A stretch of 64,000 nt of DNA from Ancistrus triradiatus (GCA_025084515.1 JAJAGP010002218.1:62001-126000); one strand, 5' to 3'; numbered from the stretch's first letter, positions 21,930 through 33,297 are shown. Translations and numbers: made by a program. The notes: a model not told the origin generated them from the sequence alone.

Positions 21930-22756
21930 GGCCTTGTGTGCCTACAGTGAGCTGGAGATTCAACAGAAATACAGTCTCAGCTGACACTGTGCTAATCATT
22001 CCGAATCACTATCAGCTGCATCACATGCTATTTAAGGATGCCAAATGCAGATGTATGTTGCAGTGTCTTTATCCTAAAAGACACACCTGATAAATGGTAC
22101 TGCTTTCTGTGTGTTCGCATGAGTGAAGGTTAAAAGAAAGAAAAGAGAAGTTTATGATGCTGAGAACCAAAGAAGAGACTTTAAGCATGACAACTGATAG
22201 AAGTTTAAAGTAGCATAGAACTAATTCTAGTCCAGGAGTTTTGTATGGTTTACCACCACCCTGGCTAAGAAACATCAAATCTGATGTACTTGCTGGTGCA
22301 GAGAGTTAGAATGAGTTATAAACGGATCTAAGGCCGTCTAAAGCTCTACAGATTGCTAAAGAGTTGTACATATAGTGGAGAGTTATAAACAGCCCTATGG
22401 AGACTTTAGAAAATTTAGTACGGTCTCAGCTTTAGTTTGTTGCTTTACCTTTGTTGATTTCTTGTTCATCGGTCAGTGCTGCCATTTTCAGTTCCTCCTT
22501 GTTGGTAGACGCTATTTTGAAAACCAGTCCTCAATGTCTCTGTCTGTCATTTCCTTGCAAGCCACCATACAAGCAAATCATCTATTTTTTGATACTTTGA
22601 CACTGTGATGCAGTTTTAGATACATATATCTTTAAGAAATTGCCTTAAGATTGTTATGAAATCAGATTATTTTAATCACTATTTGGACTGTTATTATTTA
22701 TTTCAACAACAAAGTCCATACTGGTTCATTTTTCTTTTGTTTTACCTGGTGAGGGT
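21930..22756. other. Stretch with no supported feature
   Basis: Single-copy-looking DNA with short random frames only. Confidence 0.35.
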
Positions 22757-23338
22757 CATGGTATCTCATATTTTATTTCATATTTTAGAATCTAATATTT
22801 TCTATAAGAAATGCTTTTCTACTGACAATAATTCAGAAGACAAAGGTAAGCATCTAAGACAAGTAAAAAAATGTAATTCTATAGTGTTTTAAGGCTTTTT
22901 ATAATAGAACTGTACTGTATAACAGTTAATTAGGATCATGGTATCTCGTATCTTATTTAATATTTTAGAATCTATGCCTTGATGCATGCTCAATAATCCA
23001 GGTAAGAAAATCCCAGAAGTTGAATCTGTTCATCTGGATATGAGGTTTTGTCGGAGAAACGTTTCGTCAGTCATCTAAGTGACTTCTTCAGTCTCAGTCT
23101 AAGTGAAGAAGTCACATAAATGAGTGACGAAATGTTTCTCCAACAAAACCTCATATCCAGATGAACAGATTCAACTTCTGGGATTTTAGAATCTAATATT
23201 TTCTATTAGAAATGCTTTTCTACTGACAATAATTCAGAAGACAAAGGTAAACATCTAGGGCAAAAGTAAAAAGATAAAAAAAGATCTATGGTTCTTAAGG
23301 CGTTTTAATAGAACGGTACTGTATACCAGTTAATTAGG
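22757..23338 (+). repeat. Tandem duplication (about 175-bp unit), second copy interrupted
   Basis: Unit 1 (22757-22933) begins ATCATGGTATCTCATATTTT-like and runs through AGAATCTAATATTTTCTA, GACAATAATTCAGAAGACAA and ACAGTTAATTAGGA. Unit 2 starts at 22935, is split by a 209-bp insertion at 22974-23182, and resumes to 23338 with the same words. The units differ at scattered positions, so the duplication is not recent. Confidence 0.85.
22974..23182 (+). mobile_element. Palindromic insertion with 12-bp target-site duplication
   Basis: Flanked on both sides by ATTTTAGAATCT (22962-22973 and 23183-23194), while tandem unit 1 has a single copy of this word, so the empty site is visible. The insert has a 36-bp leader containing CAGGTAAGAAA, then arms of about 84 bp (23010-23093 and 23101-23184) that are near-perfect reverse complements around a short loop. 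The RNA would fold into one long hairpin. Similar palindromic repeats are known from other teleosts. The 12-bp duplication fits target-primed retroposition better than cut-and-paste movement. Confidence 0.8.
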
Positions 23339-23804
23339 ACTGCTTTATTGTGCTTTATTAAAATGACTCATTTTGACCGATTACACTACCCTTTCTTCAA
23401 CAGTTGAATATTAGAAAATCAGGATGAGAATTACTTTACTGGCAAAGTACATGGCTTGTATGAGGAATTTTGTTTAGTAATGGAACACCTACTGCGGTTT
23501 CCTCCAGAACACCAGCCACTCCCAATTCCAGTCACAACCTCTTTTCCCTCACTCTATTTCAGAAATCTTTTAAAACCCATCACCTGTTTTCTGTTTATAA
23601 ATTCCTTCATCCAAACTTTGATCACTCGTCTCCATCTGCCCATTTGAGACTGTTGCAACTTTGCTACCGCTCTCATTTTGGACTGTAACTCCCTTTCACC
23701 GGTGCTCCTGGCAAGGTCGACAGGTAAATTAATACAGTAATATATCATAAAATAAAACATGCATCTAGTAGATATATACAGTACATCAGCAATATAATAT
23801 TATA
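23339..23804. other. Stretch with no supported feature
   Basis: Short random frames (23456-23760 on both strands). No repeat recognised. Confidence 0.35.
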
Positions 23805-23868
23805 TATATATATAGATATATGATATATATATATATATATATAATTATATATATATATATATATATTG
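23805..23868. repeat. (TA)n microsatellite
   Basis: TA run with a few interruptions (ATAGATATATGA, AATT). Confidence 0.95.
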
Positions 23869-24024
23869 TTTTGATTAGTTGTTTGTTTTGAGCTAAGGTA
23901 GCAAACTCATGCCAGTTGGGCTTTAAGAAATTGAAAGATATAATAATACAGAAATGGATAGTATGTCTGTTTATGATAAATTGTGCTTGATTCTACCTAA
24001 TGAACTAATATGCACCCAGTTAGC

Positions 24025-24503
24025 AATATAACATATTGTCGACGATTGGACCCAAAATTTTCAAACCTGTAATCGTCACTCCATAATCCTCTTTCCCACT
24101 GATCTTCACTCCAATCTCTGTGAGCTTTAGCATATCTTAGCCTTTTCACCCTGTTCCCCTTCTGAAGTGTTTTTTGGCTGCTATCCTTCCAAAAATGACA
24201 TTCCTGATCAAGCTCCTTCAGATTGTAGACGGGTCAAATTGGCATCCCGATGAAGCTGCCAGATGCTGTGTAGGGGGGTTAACACTAAGTACTTGTACAC
24301 TAAGTACAGTACCCTATGGTACCTATTTTATTTTATTTTTTTCAGTTTTTTAATACTGCATACAAATTTCCTGTATTTTCTGGTTGTGTTCTCATAAAGG
24401 CACTGAGAAATAATTATATATGGTCATTATGTTATTGCTGAAACAATCTAATCTAATATTTATATCTAATCTAATGGAGGCCTAAGACTTTTGCACAGTA
24501 ATA
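24025..24503 (-). mobile_element. Tc1-like family D copy, left end missing
   Basis: Begins inside the element at AACATATTGTCGACGATTGG and ends CCTAAGACTTTTGCACAGTA at 24503. The minus strand carries broken remnants of the transposase, for example the HKDW/DQW-type region near 24100-24170 and GSFIGMP-like downstream words. It shares its body with 31034-31546. Confidence 0.8.
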
Positions 24504-24589
24504 TAAATACATTGATACTAAATAAGAAATATTACAAAGAACCCAACTAATTGGATGTATATTTTTTCTTTAGGGTTTCCTGGAGTCAG

Positions 24590-25200
24590 CTAATGGAAGT
24601 TAGCGTGCTGTTCCACTTTGTGGCCTAAACACAATAAGATGATGAGCAACAGAAACAGGATGGTGCAGACAAGGTGAGCTATGACAGGCCGGAGCCTTAG
24701 TTAAATGAGCAGGCTGTGGTGACAGACTGATGACTTGGTGTTTTGAAACAATAGACGGTCAGGCCACTGTGTGAAGTGACTGTCAAAGGACCTCTGATTA
24801 CACACCTGACCCCTTCATTCCTGCCCGCTCGCCGGCACAGACACTTCTGTCATTATGCCTACCATTCTCGTATGCAATGTGCCAGCCAGGGCAAGCTCAG
24901 CCACATTTTAGTGTTGTTTATTGATTTCTGACCCTGCGCTTAATAGTTTTCCCAGGCCCCCCAAATGGCTTTTGTAAGCAATAGGGTTTGTACATCTCAC
25001 CGATCAATACCTTTTATATTTACAATAAAATTGAAACGGCTTCTAGCAAGGGGGCTGCTGGCCCGGCATTTGTCATCCTTCTGCAAGGGAAAACTATGTC
25101 ATTACCTGAATTAAAACATTTATTTCTGATTAAGAGAGTGTCCTATCTCATTAATTTTTCCCCTTCCAATACAAAGGGAATGGAATCCTATTGATTTTTT
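24590..25200. promoter_or_regulatory. Candidate conserved non-coding element cluster
   Basis: A long repeat-free island with balanced composition. Examples are GTGGTGACAGACTGATGAC at 24716-24734 and TTACCTGAATTAAAACATTT near 25102-25121. An ATCTCATTAATTTTTCCCC block lies at 25145-25163. Typical of enhancers in fish gene deserts. No coding frame of interest (24988-25194 is AT-rich and random). Confidence 0.42.
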
Positions 25201-26559
25201 CACTTTTTACACGTCTCCACTACTGGGAAGATAATTGAGAAGTTAGCTAGAATAAATGAAGTTTCTAGTCTAGCAGAAGGAGCCAATACCTTGGAAATGT
25301 GAGGTGTTTTTGTGGAGCAAGGTTTTTAATTTTGCAGCCAGTGAAGATGAGAGGCCTGAACAAATTGGATTAAGGTTTGGAACATGAGGCTGGGGACTAG
25401 GACCTGATCCCACCAGGTGACATGAGTAATAAGACAAGCTTCAGCTTGTTCCCTGACCAAAAACCGCTGCCACCAGAGGAAGTCTAGATTGAAGATCCCA
25501 AAGCCTATTAATGCTAAATTGTTCTCAATCTGTCCATCTCGCCAGACTTATTGTTGAGGCAGAATCGAGAGATGGTAATCAATGGTTGAACTAGACCTTT
25601 CAGTGTCTAGTGGCTATTGATTAAGCTTTACTAAATGAATGAGATTAGATTAAAGCCCTCTTTGTCTTCATTTAAGATGAGTGAGTTACAACCATCCTGC
25701 CACTGCCCTCAAGATGTTTTACACCAGTGTATATCAATAATATGGTCTGTGGGGTTTTGACACTTGGTAATCTGGCTAATAATTTCTATTTATTAATAAC
25801 TGACCAGTACATGCATGTGGCCATAAGAATTGCTTTGGATACTGTGAAAGCCCATCTGAATAATGGCTAAGACCCTTTGTTTTAGACAAGGTTAAGACAA
25901 AGTTGCTTTGGATAAAATCACCTTACCTTCAGTTTACTAATATTTGTTTAGAAGTTATGAAATAGTTTAGTTGTGTTTAAATTTTTCATAGATTACCTAC
26001 TTTGATTACAGCTACAGCAAATTTAGAGACCAATAAACCTCTAAAGCTGCCAGGTTATGAATTAATAGGATGAAATAGCCAGACCAGCTTACCCTTACTG
26101 CTATAACAGCACCAATTGTCTCATGTAAAGATTTCGCCAGTGTTTAAGATTTCGGTAACTCTTCCACTAACTGGGTGCACAGTTCAGCCACAGTTTGTGG
26201 GTGCCAGTTTCTGGAGTTCACCCGCTTTTCTGAATAATAATTGTAATTTCTAATTGAGGTCTAGTGAGCAGTCAAAGTGTCCCAAATTGGGGAATTACCT
26301 TTGACAGGTACTTTTTGCTTTATCAAATGCGATAACACAATTTTTGAACCACCATATTCTCACCCAATTTTCCAATACTATCTGAGCCGAAACTCATTCT
26401 CATCTCTTTACACATCTCAGCCTGAACCACAGCTTGCAATCTGATTTCATGCTATATTCATTTAGGTGTGCAACCTATTGACATGAACCAATAACTATTA
26501 TTGATGGAATGTGATTAATAGCAATGGCTTTAGAATTGAGAGAAAATGTTGTCAGTCTT
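25201..26559. other. Stretch with no supported gene
   Basis: Mixed composition. The part 25370-25720 is less AT-rich and may hold further regulatory DNA. No mobile element termini or coding frames were recognised. Confidence 0.35.
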
Positions 26560-26990
26560 TGAATTAACATTGTCCATCATGGCTGCCAGCTAACAGATGA
26601 GCATGTGGATCAGTAGGAACCCCTTCACCCCTTATTTCAGTCTGTTTTTTCCCTTTCCTATCCACTGACCGGCTCGCTGGCCAGCTGACCAGACACCTCT
26701 CTGGCTCTGGCTGAGTAGCTGATCGGCCGAGTAGCAGGGAACCTGCCAGCCACAGTAGCTGCCTCCGATACAAGCCTGACAGCACATTAATTCAAAGTGC
26801 GGAAACCGCTGCAAATAGGCAGGAGACACAGTGTCCACCGAGAGCTAGAGAAATGAAGAGAGAGAGAGGGGGAGGCAGCTCGAGACAGAGGGAGTGTGTA
26901 AGAGGAGCCTTTTAATGAGCTGCTATAAGTTACTCTGTCTGACTTGACCATTAGAAGACTGTAATGTGCAATTGGTTGAGAAAATGTGTT
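26560..26990. promoter_or_regulatory. Candidate conserved non-coding element
   Basis: Balanced composition, with ACATTAATTCAAAGTGCGG at 26783-26801, GCAAATAGGCAGGAG near 26810 and CTTTTAATGAGCTGCTATAA near 26909. A purine-rich GAGAGAGAGG run lies at 26856-26872. Overlapping minus-strand frames carry no domain. Confidence 0.4.
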
Positions 26991-27384
26991 GCAACTGTGA
27001 TAGGCACCCATGCCAAGGGTGGTTTAAATCACAAGGGGCATGCTGAGTCTTTCACACAGGTGAATTACACTCGCTCGATGCTTTATTGCCATATTTTGAG
27101 GTGCTGATGACGGTTTGACTGATTGATTTGGTACTTAAAAAGTGGATTTGCATCCCTGCATCTGTACCATAAAAATCCTAAAGGACTATTCTGATAAACC
27201 GTGGTATAGTGAGTGATCTGTAGTAGTATGGCCTTGCGAAGTCCTGACCGCTAGTCAACCTGTTGGTTAGTCCAGAGCAACAGCACATGATACCAGTCGG
27301 GTACAGAATGATATACTGTGTATGAAGACTTACACGTTACTGCTATTACAGGTAGTTTAGAAGTTCATCAAAATGACAGCAAGA
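26991..27384. other. Stretch with no firm feature
   Basis: Single-copy-looking. The part from about 27230 may be the diverged outer end of the Tc1-like copy that is recognisable from 27385. Confidence 0.3.
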
Positions 27385-27389
27385 ACATT

Positions 27390-27676
27390 GTCTGGTCTGT
27401 AACAATGTTTAGGCAGGTGTTACACATCAAATTAACTTTCACATAAATACCCAGACCCAGGGATACCAACAGAACATTACCCAGAGCATCACATGTCCTT
27501 CTTACCACAGTGCGTTTTGGTGCCATCACTTCCCCATTTAAACAGCGCACATGTACCTGACCAACCACATGATGTAAAAGTCCAATTCTGACACTTGTCT
27601 TTACTGAAGGCACTTGTGATGGTGGACAGGTCTTAACATGGCGAGTACGCTGACCAGTCTGCAACTTGACAACCAC
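27390..27676 (-). pseudogene. Tc1-family transposase fragment (family H)
   Basis: Minus-strand frame with VKLQTGQRTRHVKTCPPSQV, then IGLLHHVVGQVHVRCLNGE, then MAPKRTVVRRTCDALGNVLLV. This is the central region between the DNA-binding and catalytic domains plus part of the catalytic core of a Tc1-like transposase, strongly diverged. The rest is lost or lies beyond the insertion. Confidence 0.65.
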
Positions 27677-27864
27677 ATACTCAATAGAGGGAGCTGCATT
27701 GTGTGTTGTGAAATGTTCCTCCCAAAACCAGCATTAAATACCGTACTGTGCAAAAGTCTTAGGCCACCATTAGATTTGTTGTTTTAGCATTGGTGTAATG
27801 ATTATATATAAGTAGTTCCCAGTCTATCTGTTAAGACAGAAAATACTGGAAATATGTTCATATA

Positions 27865-28480
27865 CACCCCCAAATCAGAAAAAGGTGGGACGGTATTCAA
27901 ATTGCAAATATAAAAAAAATGCAGTGTTCCTTACATTTACTTTGACTTTTATTTCATCGCAAACAGTATGAACTCAAGATATGTTTTTTTCTAGTCAACT
28001 TTATTTAATTTGTTAATAAATATCCATTCCTGCATTTCAGGCTTGCAAAAAACCACCCCTAAATAATAATGTGATTTCAAACAGATAATGTCAACCGGTG
28101 ATTATAATCATAATTTGGTACAAAATCAGTATCCACAAAAGACCGAGTCTCTGAAAAGCAAAGATGAGGAAAAGATCTCAAGTTTGTCATCAAATGTGTG
28201 AGACAATTATTGAAATGTTTAAAAACAATGTTCCTCAAAGAAATATTGGAAGGGATTTGCATATTTCTCCCTCTCCAGTGCCAAATATCATTAAACAATT
28301 CAAGGAATCTGGAAGAAGTTCAGTGCATACAGAGCAAGGGCACAAGTCTAAACTGAAGATTAGTTTCCTCAGACCCCTCAGATGGCACTGCTTCATGAGC
28401 CGTCACTCATCTATATATAACCACTTGGGCAAGGGATTACTTTGGCAAACCTTTATCAAGCACTACAATATGGACTTTGT
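27865..28480 (+). mobile_element. Tc1-like family C copy (long terminal repeats), innermost, right half lost
   Basis: Starts CACCCCCAAATCAGAAAAAG after TA. It follows the characteristic long terminal repeat through ACTTTGACTTTTATTTCATC and ATCCATTCCTGCATTTCAGG. It then enters the transposase start and stops abruptly near 28480, where family D sequence resumes. A deletion removed the right half after insertion. Confidence 0.85.
28164..28480 (+). pseudogene. N-terminal transposase fragment (family C)
   Basis: Open frame MRKRSQVCHQMCETIIEMFK, then NNVPQRNIGRDLHISPSPV, then PNIIKQFKESGRSSVHTEQG. These are the first helix-turn-helix units of a Tc1-type DNA-binding domain. The second half of the binding domain is frame-shifted and the whole catalytic domain is missing. 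Confidence 0.78.
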
Positions 28481-29249
28481 AAAAGACCATTCGTGATCAA
28501 GCTTCTTTGGACTTTAGAATAGTAAACTTGGCATCCCAATGAAGCTTCCAGATGCTGATATTGCTCATGTGTAAGGGGAGGTCACACTAAATACTTGCCA
28601 CTGTAGTCTATATAAGCTGTTTTTTTGTCTGATTTTCAGTTTTTAAATACTGCCTACAAATATTTCTGTATTTTATGCTTGTATTCTGGGAAATAATTAT
28701 ATATGGTCATTATAACATTACTAAAATAATGGTATATCTAATCTAATGGTGGCCTAAGACTTTTGCATAGTAATGCATTTCTTTGACTTGTACCAGACTA
28801 GCTCTAGGAACACATGTGGCTGACCACTGTCGGTAGGTACTCACCACTGCTGGAGGAAGCAACCCACAAACTTGATGTTTAGGAGATGCTCCGACCCAGT
28901 TGTCTGACCATAATGATTTGTCCTTTGTAAAAGTCACTGAGGTCTTTACTCCTGAACATTTCTCCTACATCCAACACATCGACTACATCAACCAACTGTT
29001 CGCTTACCATTTAATTTATCCCAGATCTTAACATGTACTGTTGTAACAAGATAATCAATGGTATTTGCTATTTAATCTGCACATGATTACAGTGTTTTGG
29101 CTGATCGGTGTAAGATTGGCAGATTATTATATATACGTAGCTAATAATGTGATCTAAAAATGGGTACTTCTCTAAAATGCTTCTTTTCTTAAGACTTCTG
29201 ACATATTTATTTACTAAAGAACTATAAACAAATCAGCTTCTATGGCATC

Positions 29250-29570
29250 TTATTATTAACGAGGCGAAAGCTGTGAGATCTCATTTGTTCATTTGCAGAA
29301 CCAAGGGGGTGGGGGTGGGGTAAGAACAGCTTCATTTGTGCTTGCATGTCCATGCATGAGGCAGTCTGAGAAGAGAGACCACACGAAATGGCTGTGAACA
29401 TTCATCACAAACAAGGCCCAACATCCATGAAAAATTACAGGATTACCAATGACCTTCCAACCAATCAGCCTTTGTAATTACACTCGTTTATTATGGCCAG
29501 CCAAGACAGAGCAATACAGAGATGACCCAACAGAGAGGCAAAATGTTTATAAATAGTCAACCAAGAAAAA
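29250..29570. promoter_or_regulatory. Candidate conserved non-coding element
   Basis: Repeat-free block with a GGGGGTGGGGGTGGGG run at 29304-29319 and CCAACCAATCAGCC (CCAAT box-like) at 29458-29471. TTGTAATTACACTCG follows at 29473-29487. Enhancer-like by texture. Confidence 0.38.
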
Positions 29571-29736
29571 AAACGCAAATCCAAAGTCATTTAGGAAGCA
29601 GCTTTGACTAGGGGCAGACCTTAAATGCTTATAATAAGGAAGTAATAAATACACATTTTAAGAATATTTGAAAAGTGGATAATGATCATGCTGAAGACAG
29701 TATTTCAAGTACATTTATTGTTTACATTTAGATCAG

Positions 29737-30545
29737 TTTGACAGTCTTACAATGGCCCGACTTGGAGTATTTTGACTTTACGATGGGAATCCGATAGTAC
29801 ACATAAATACACTTTCAGCGGAAACCATACTCTGAATTAAGAATTTTGAATTTTGGGACTGTGGTAGCCTAGTGGGTAAGATACTGGACTATGGACCACA
29901 AGGTCCAGGGTTCAAATCCCACCTGTGCCAAGCTACCACTGTTGGGTCCTTGAACAAGGCCCTTAACCCACAATTGCTTGGATTGTAAGACTGTACCAAT
30001 TGTAAGTCGCTCTGGATAAGGGCGTCTGCTAAATGCTGTAAATGGAAATGGAAATTTTCCCAGGCAAGCGATATGCACTAAATGCGGTACTCTCCCCACT
30101 CTAATGAGGAAATCAGCAGTGCTTGACGTAGGAAGTCACGTGGCAGGAGTGATGAGAAATGCAGTGAAGAAAAGCCATGTTTTTTCCTCCACTTACTATA
30201 CATTAGTCAATGAGCTACATGAGATATTCAATACTTTAATATACATAAGCTTTATGTTAATGAGTTTGCCCAACTGTACTTTAATATAAGTGTTTAATTT
30301 ATGTTTAAGGGTATGTTTTCCTCTTGATACTCTCCTTGATTTGGGACGCTGCCACATGTGATGTAGGGAGTCACGTGGCAGGAGTGATGGGTGCTGGGAA
30401 ATGTAGTGAGGACAAGTTGCCGTTGTGTACAGTATTAAATGTGTAAGAAAAGTTATGCTATACAGTGTATAATAAACTCCTTGATTTATGATAATTAAAC
30501 TTATGATGGATTGAACGTATCCCCATCGTAAATTGGGGACTAACT
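29737..30545 (+). mobile_element. 'CTTACGATGG' mini-transposon (family X) copy 1 with SINE inside
   Basis: The left end (GACAGTCTTACAATGGCCCG, TTTGACTTTACGATGGGAAT) and the right end (TATCCCCATCGTAAATTGGG) form diverged inverted termini. Inside are two direct repeats around TCACGTGGCAGGAGTGATG, at 30130-30153 and 30371-30394. A SINE of family S occupies 29855-30055. No coding region was seen. A related copy at 36727-37462 keeps the same internal order. Confidence 0.72.
29855..30055 (+). repeat. tRNA-derived SINE (family S), well preserved
   Basis: Head GGGACTGTGGTAGCCTAGTG, B-box GGGTTCAAATCCC, CTGTTGGGTCCTTGAACAAG module, 3' tail GTCGCTCTGGATAAGGGCGT then CTGCTAAATGCTGTAAATGG with short AAATGG repeats. 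tRNA-derived with a LINE-like 3' end. It is one of the least diverged copies in the window, so it was recently active. Confidence 0.92.
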
Positions 30546-30701
30546 ATATACATTAAAGTTGTGGCAGCTGGAACTAAGTCAAACTGATTAAGAAAAAATA
30601 TTATTATTATTAAAATTAGTGTATTATTGGTACAAACAAAAATCCAGTTTGCATTTTTTTTGTATGTTTATTAGCAAAGAGTTACATCTTCTTCAGATAT
30701 A

Positions 30702-30729
30702 TAATATATATATATATTATATATATATA

Positions 30730-30788
<59 letters not shown>
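30702..30788. repeat. (TA)n microsatellite
   Basis: Long TA run with one ACGATA interruption near 30728. The frame across it encodes only YIYIYI. Confidence 0.96.
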
Positions 30789-30791
<3 letters not shown>

Positions 30792-31033
30792 TTCCTGCTA
30801 TCTGTAATGTTCTGGTTCAATCTGGCATTATTAATACAGTACTATTTTTCTCAAAGGTACATGACTGCAATATTTAGGTATCAAATAATCCTAATTATTT
30901 TTAACCCAAATCTATACTGAACACGTTTTGTCACAGATGATGGCATGATGATGCAGCTTTCTTGACTGCTTTTGGCCTTCATCATCATCTGACCCTCTTC
31001 TAAATCCATAGCCAACTTCAAAGCTCATTTACA

Positions 31034-31546
31034 TAGTACTGTGCAAAAGTCTTAGGCCACCATTAGATTTGTTGTTTTAGCAACAGTATAATGGCCATAC
31101 ATAACATATTGTCAAATATTTTTGAATTCATCACTCCATAATACTGTCTTTCATTGATCTTCTTTCCAATCTTTGTGGGCTTTGGCATATCTTTTCACCC
31201 TGTTTTTTTTTTTTTTTCAAAAAAGTGGTTTCTTTGCTGCTACCCTTTCAAAACCACCATTCCTAATCAAGCTTCTTCAGACTGTAGAAGGGGCAACTTG
31301 GCATCCTGATGAAGCTGCCAGATGCTGCTATTGCTCAAGTGTAAGGGGAGGTCAGACTAAATACTTGCCACTGTAGCCTCTATATGCTGTTGTTGTTTTT
31401 TTAATACTGCATTCAAACTTCTTGTGTTTTCTGGCTGCATTCTAATAACGAGACTGAGAAATAATTATGTATGGTCATTAGGTCATTGCTAAAACAATGG
31501 TACTGTATATCTAATATAATGATGACCTAAGACTTTTTCACAGTGC
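31034..31546 (-). mobile_element. Tc1-like family D copy, internally shortened, both ends present
   Basis: Left end ATAGTACTGTGCAAAAGTCT, right end CCTAAGACTTTTTCACAGTG. The minus strand carries diverged transposase words (QRLEEDQ and KTVLWSDEFKN near 31170-31115) with frame breaks and a poly-T/A tract at 31203-31217. It is about 500 bp, a third of a full Tc1. Confidence 0.83.
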
Positions 31547-32079
31547 TATATGTCACAAAAATGTAGCTTTCTTATCACTGTTGGGCTCCATCATTGTGTG
31601 TAGCTTTACTCCTCTTCTGATCCTGTTCTCCATTCACTCAGGTCTGAGTTCCACTGGAAGCAATATCGACTCTACCATTTTCATCTAGAACAAAGTCACT
31701 GTGATTCAGCTTGAGTGGTGGGTTAAGGTTAGCACACAGCCACTGGATGGTGGAGATTGGACATCTACTCACAATCTGGCAGTGGAAAGACAGACCTGGG
31801 TTGTACCAACAGTACCAACTGTTATGTTTGGTTGGGGAGGATTAAATAATCTGGGCTTTTTGAAATGTTTCAGCTTACTAAAACCTACTAGTCTTATGTA
31901 GAGTTTATCTTCCACTCCCATGTAGACGTAATAAGCAAGAGTAGTAGCTTTACAGTCCCTTGGTCTGTAGTTTTGTTTGTTATTTTGCGTTGCCGATAAG
32001 CAGGTATCTCATATTATAAAGAGAACTTTTTAGAAATGCAATTTCCTCACTACAGTGCTGCCCATTTACATGTTAACCT
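31547..32079. other. Stretch with no supported feature
   Basis: No repeat family or convincing frame. 31701-31901 has an open frame without motif. Confidence 0.35.
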
Positions 32080-32248
32080 TTGAAATAAAGCTATGGGAAA
32101 AGATCAGCCATGGTCTAAACATTGTTCCTCTCTGCACGGCTGTATTTGTATTTTCAGAGTAAATGAGTTTCTCTCCATGGCATCGCTCAGCTTCTGTGAG
32201 AGAAAACACATCGGTTTCTTTCCCACAAGAAGACCAAGTCTCCTGTCG

Positions 32249-32301
<53 letters not shown>

Positions 32302-32680
32302 ACTACAGACCACCAAAAGCCTCATTGTATTCTACCTGCCTGCTATCCGCTGTCATTATTCCATGTTCATCGACACAGAAGTTATAGTTGGCAAAAACCC
32401 ATCAGGTGGGCCAGACAGCAGATAATTGAGGTGATGATCAGAGCTTTTCAGGGACAATTGATAGTGATGGAGTCAGCCTGGGAGGATTTTCGAGCATCCT
32501 GGCCATTGTAGCACCGCTTTAGCCTCGGGAGTAGCAAACAGAATGTGGAATAACATATACGGTGACCGCTGAAGTCACCCTGGATCTAGCACAGCTCAAC
32601 CAGGATAAGTCCTCTCTCAAGCTCAAGGCTTATTTCAAGTCACAGAGAGAAATGACTCGGACTCCATATCTCTGTTTGAG
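32080..32680. promoter_or_regulatory. Candidate conserved non-coding element with embedded (GT)n
   Basis: Balanced, repeat-free DNA on both sides of a GT run. Words such as ATCAGGTGGGCCAGACAGC at 32400-32418 and GGGACAATTGATAGTGATGG at 32451-32470 are typical of conserved regulatory DNA. Frames through the GT run are CVCVCV artefacts. Confidence 0.38.
32250..32299. repeat. (GT)n microsatellite
   Basis: About 25 GT units. Confidence 0.97.
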
Positions 32681-33297
32681 CCATCTGTTTGACAAGTTGC
32701 CAAACTGACCAAATCCCTGTAAGCCGATAAGGCAAAGCAAGTTCAGGAGTGATATTTCATAAACGTTGGGTAGGGTGAGGTAAAGGATGGTGGAGGTTAT
32801 TACATTTTCCCCCCTCGAGTAGCCTCGGATTGAATGTGTCAAAGTGAGATGTCTTGATAGCACCAATGCATAACTGTTTTATGTTCTATTATTTTCTCTT
32901 TCACAATGAAAGTAAGGCAATCTATATTTTATGCAACCCCAAATCAGAAAAAGTCAAGATAGTATGGAAAATGCAAATAAAAAAAATAAATGCAGTGTTA
33001 CGTACATTTACTTTGACTTTTATTTCATTTCAGACAGTATGAACCCAAGATATTTCATGTTTTGTCTGCTCAACTTCATTTCATTTGTTAATATACATCC
33101 ATTCCTGCATTTCAGGCCTGCAAGACATTCCAAAAAAAAGAGACGGTAAAACATGTACCACTTTGTAATGCTGCTATTCCTTCTCACAACACTTAATAGT
33201 GCTTTTAGCACCAAGGATACCAAGCGATGAAGTGTATTAGGTACTATTTTGTCCCATTATTCCCAGAGAAGTCGACAACGCTTCTAGACATGTTTAA

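Larger units (their letters stand above)
27741..28775 (-). mobile_element. Tc1-like family D copy inserted in family H, itself interrupted
   Basis: Left terminus CGTACTGTGCAAAAGTCTTAG, preceded by TA at 27739-27740. Right terminus GGTGGCCTAAGACTTTTGCA with CATAGTAATG at about 28775. Between them lies an insertion of family C (27865 to about 28480). Family D sequence resumes with GATCAAGCTTCTTTGGAC and continues to the right end. Confidence 0.83.
27385..29112 (-). mobile_element. Tc1-like family H relic, outermost shell of a three-level nest
   Basis: Two halves of one element flank the insertion 27741-28775. The left half (27385-27740) holds a reversed transposase remnant. The right half (28776-29112) holds the reversed N-terminal region and ends CTGATCGGTGTA, the terminus of a Tc1-like family common in teleosts. 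Both halves are strongly diverged. The outer left terminus is not clear. Confidence 0.75.

Noticed and set aside
22974..23182. microRNA precursor
   Set aside because: The hairpin is long enough, but it is a dispersed palindromic repeat with a target-site duplication, so mobile origin explains it better.
29855..29945. tRNA gene
   Set aside because: The A-box and B-box belong to a SINE head. The stretch does not fold into a full cloverleaf by eye, and it is repeated many times in the window with the SINE tail attached.
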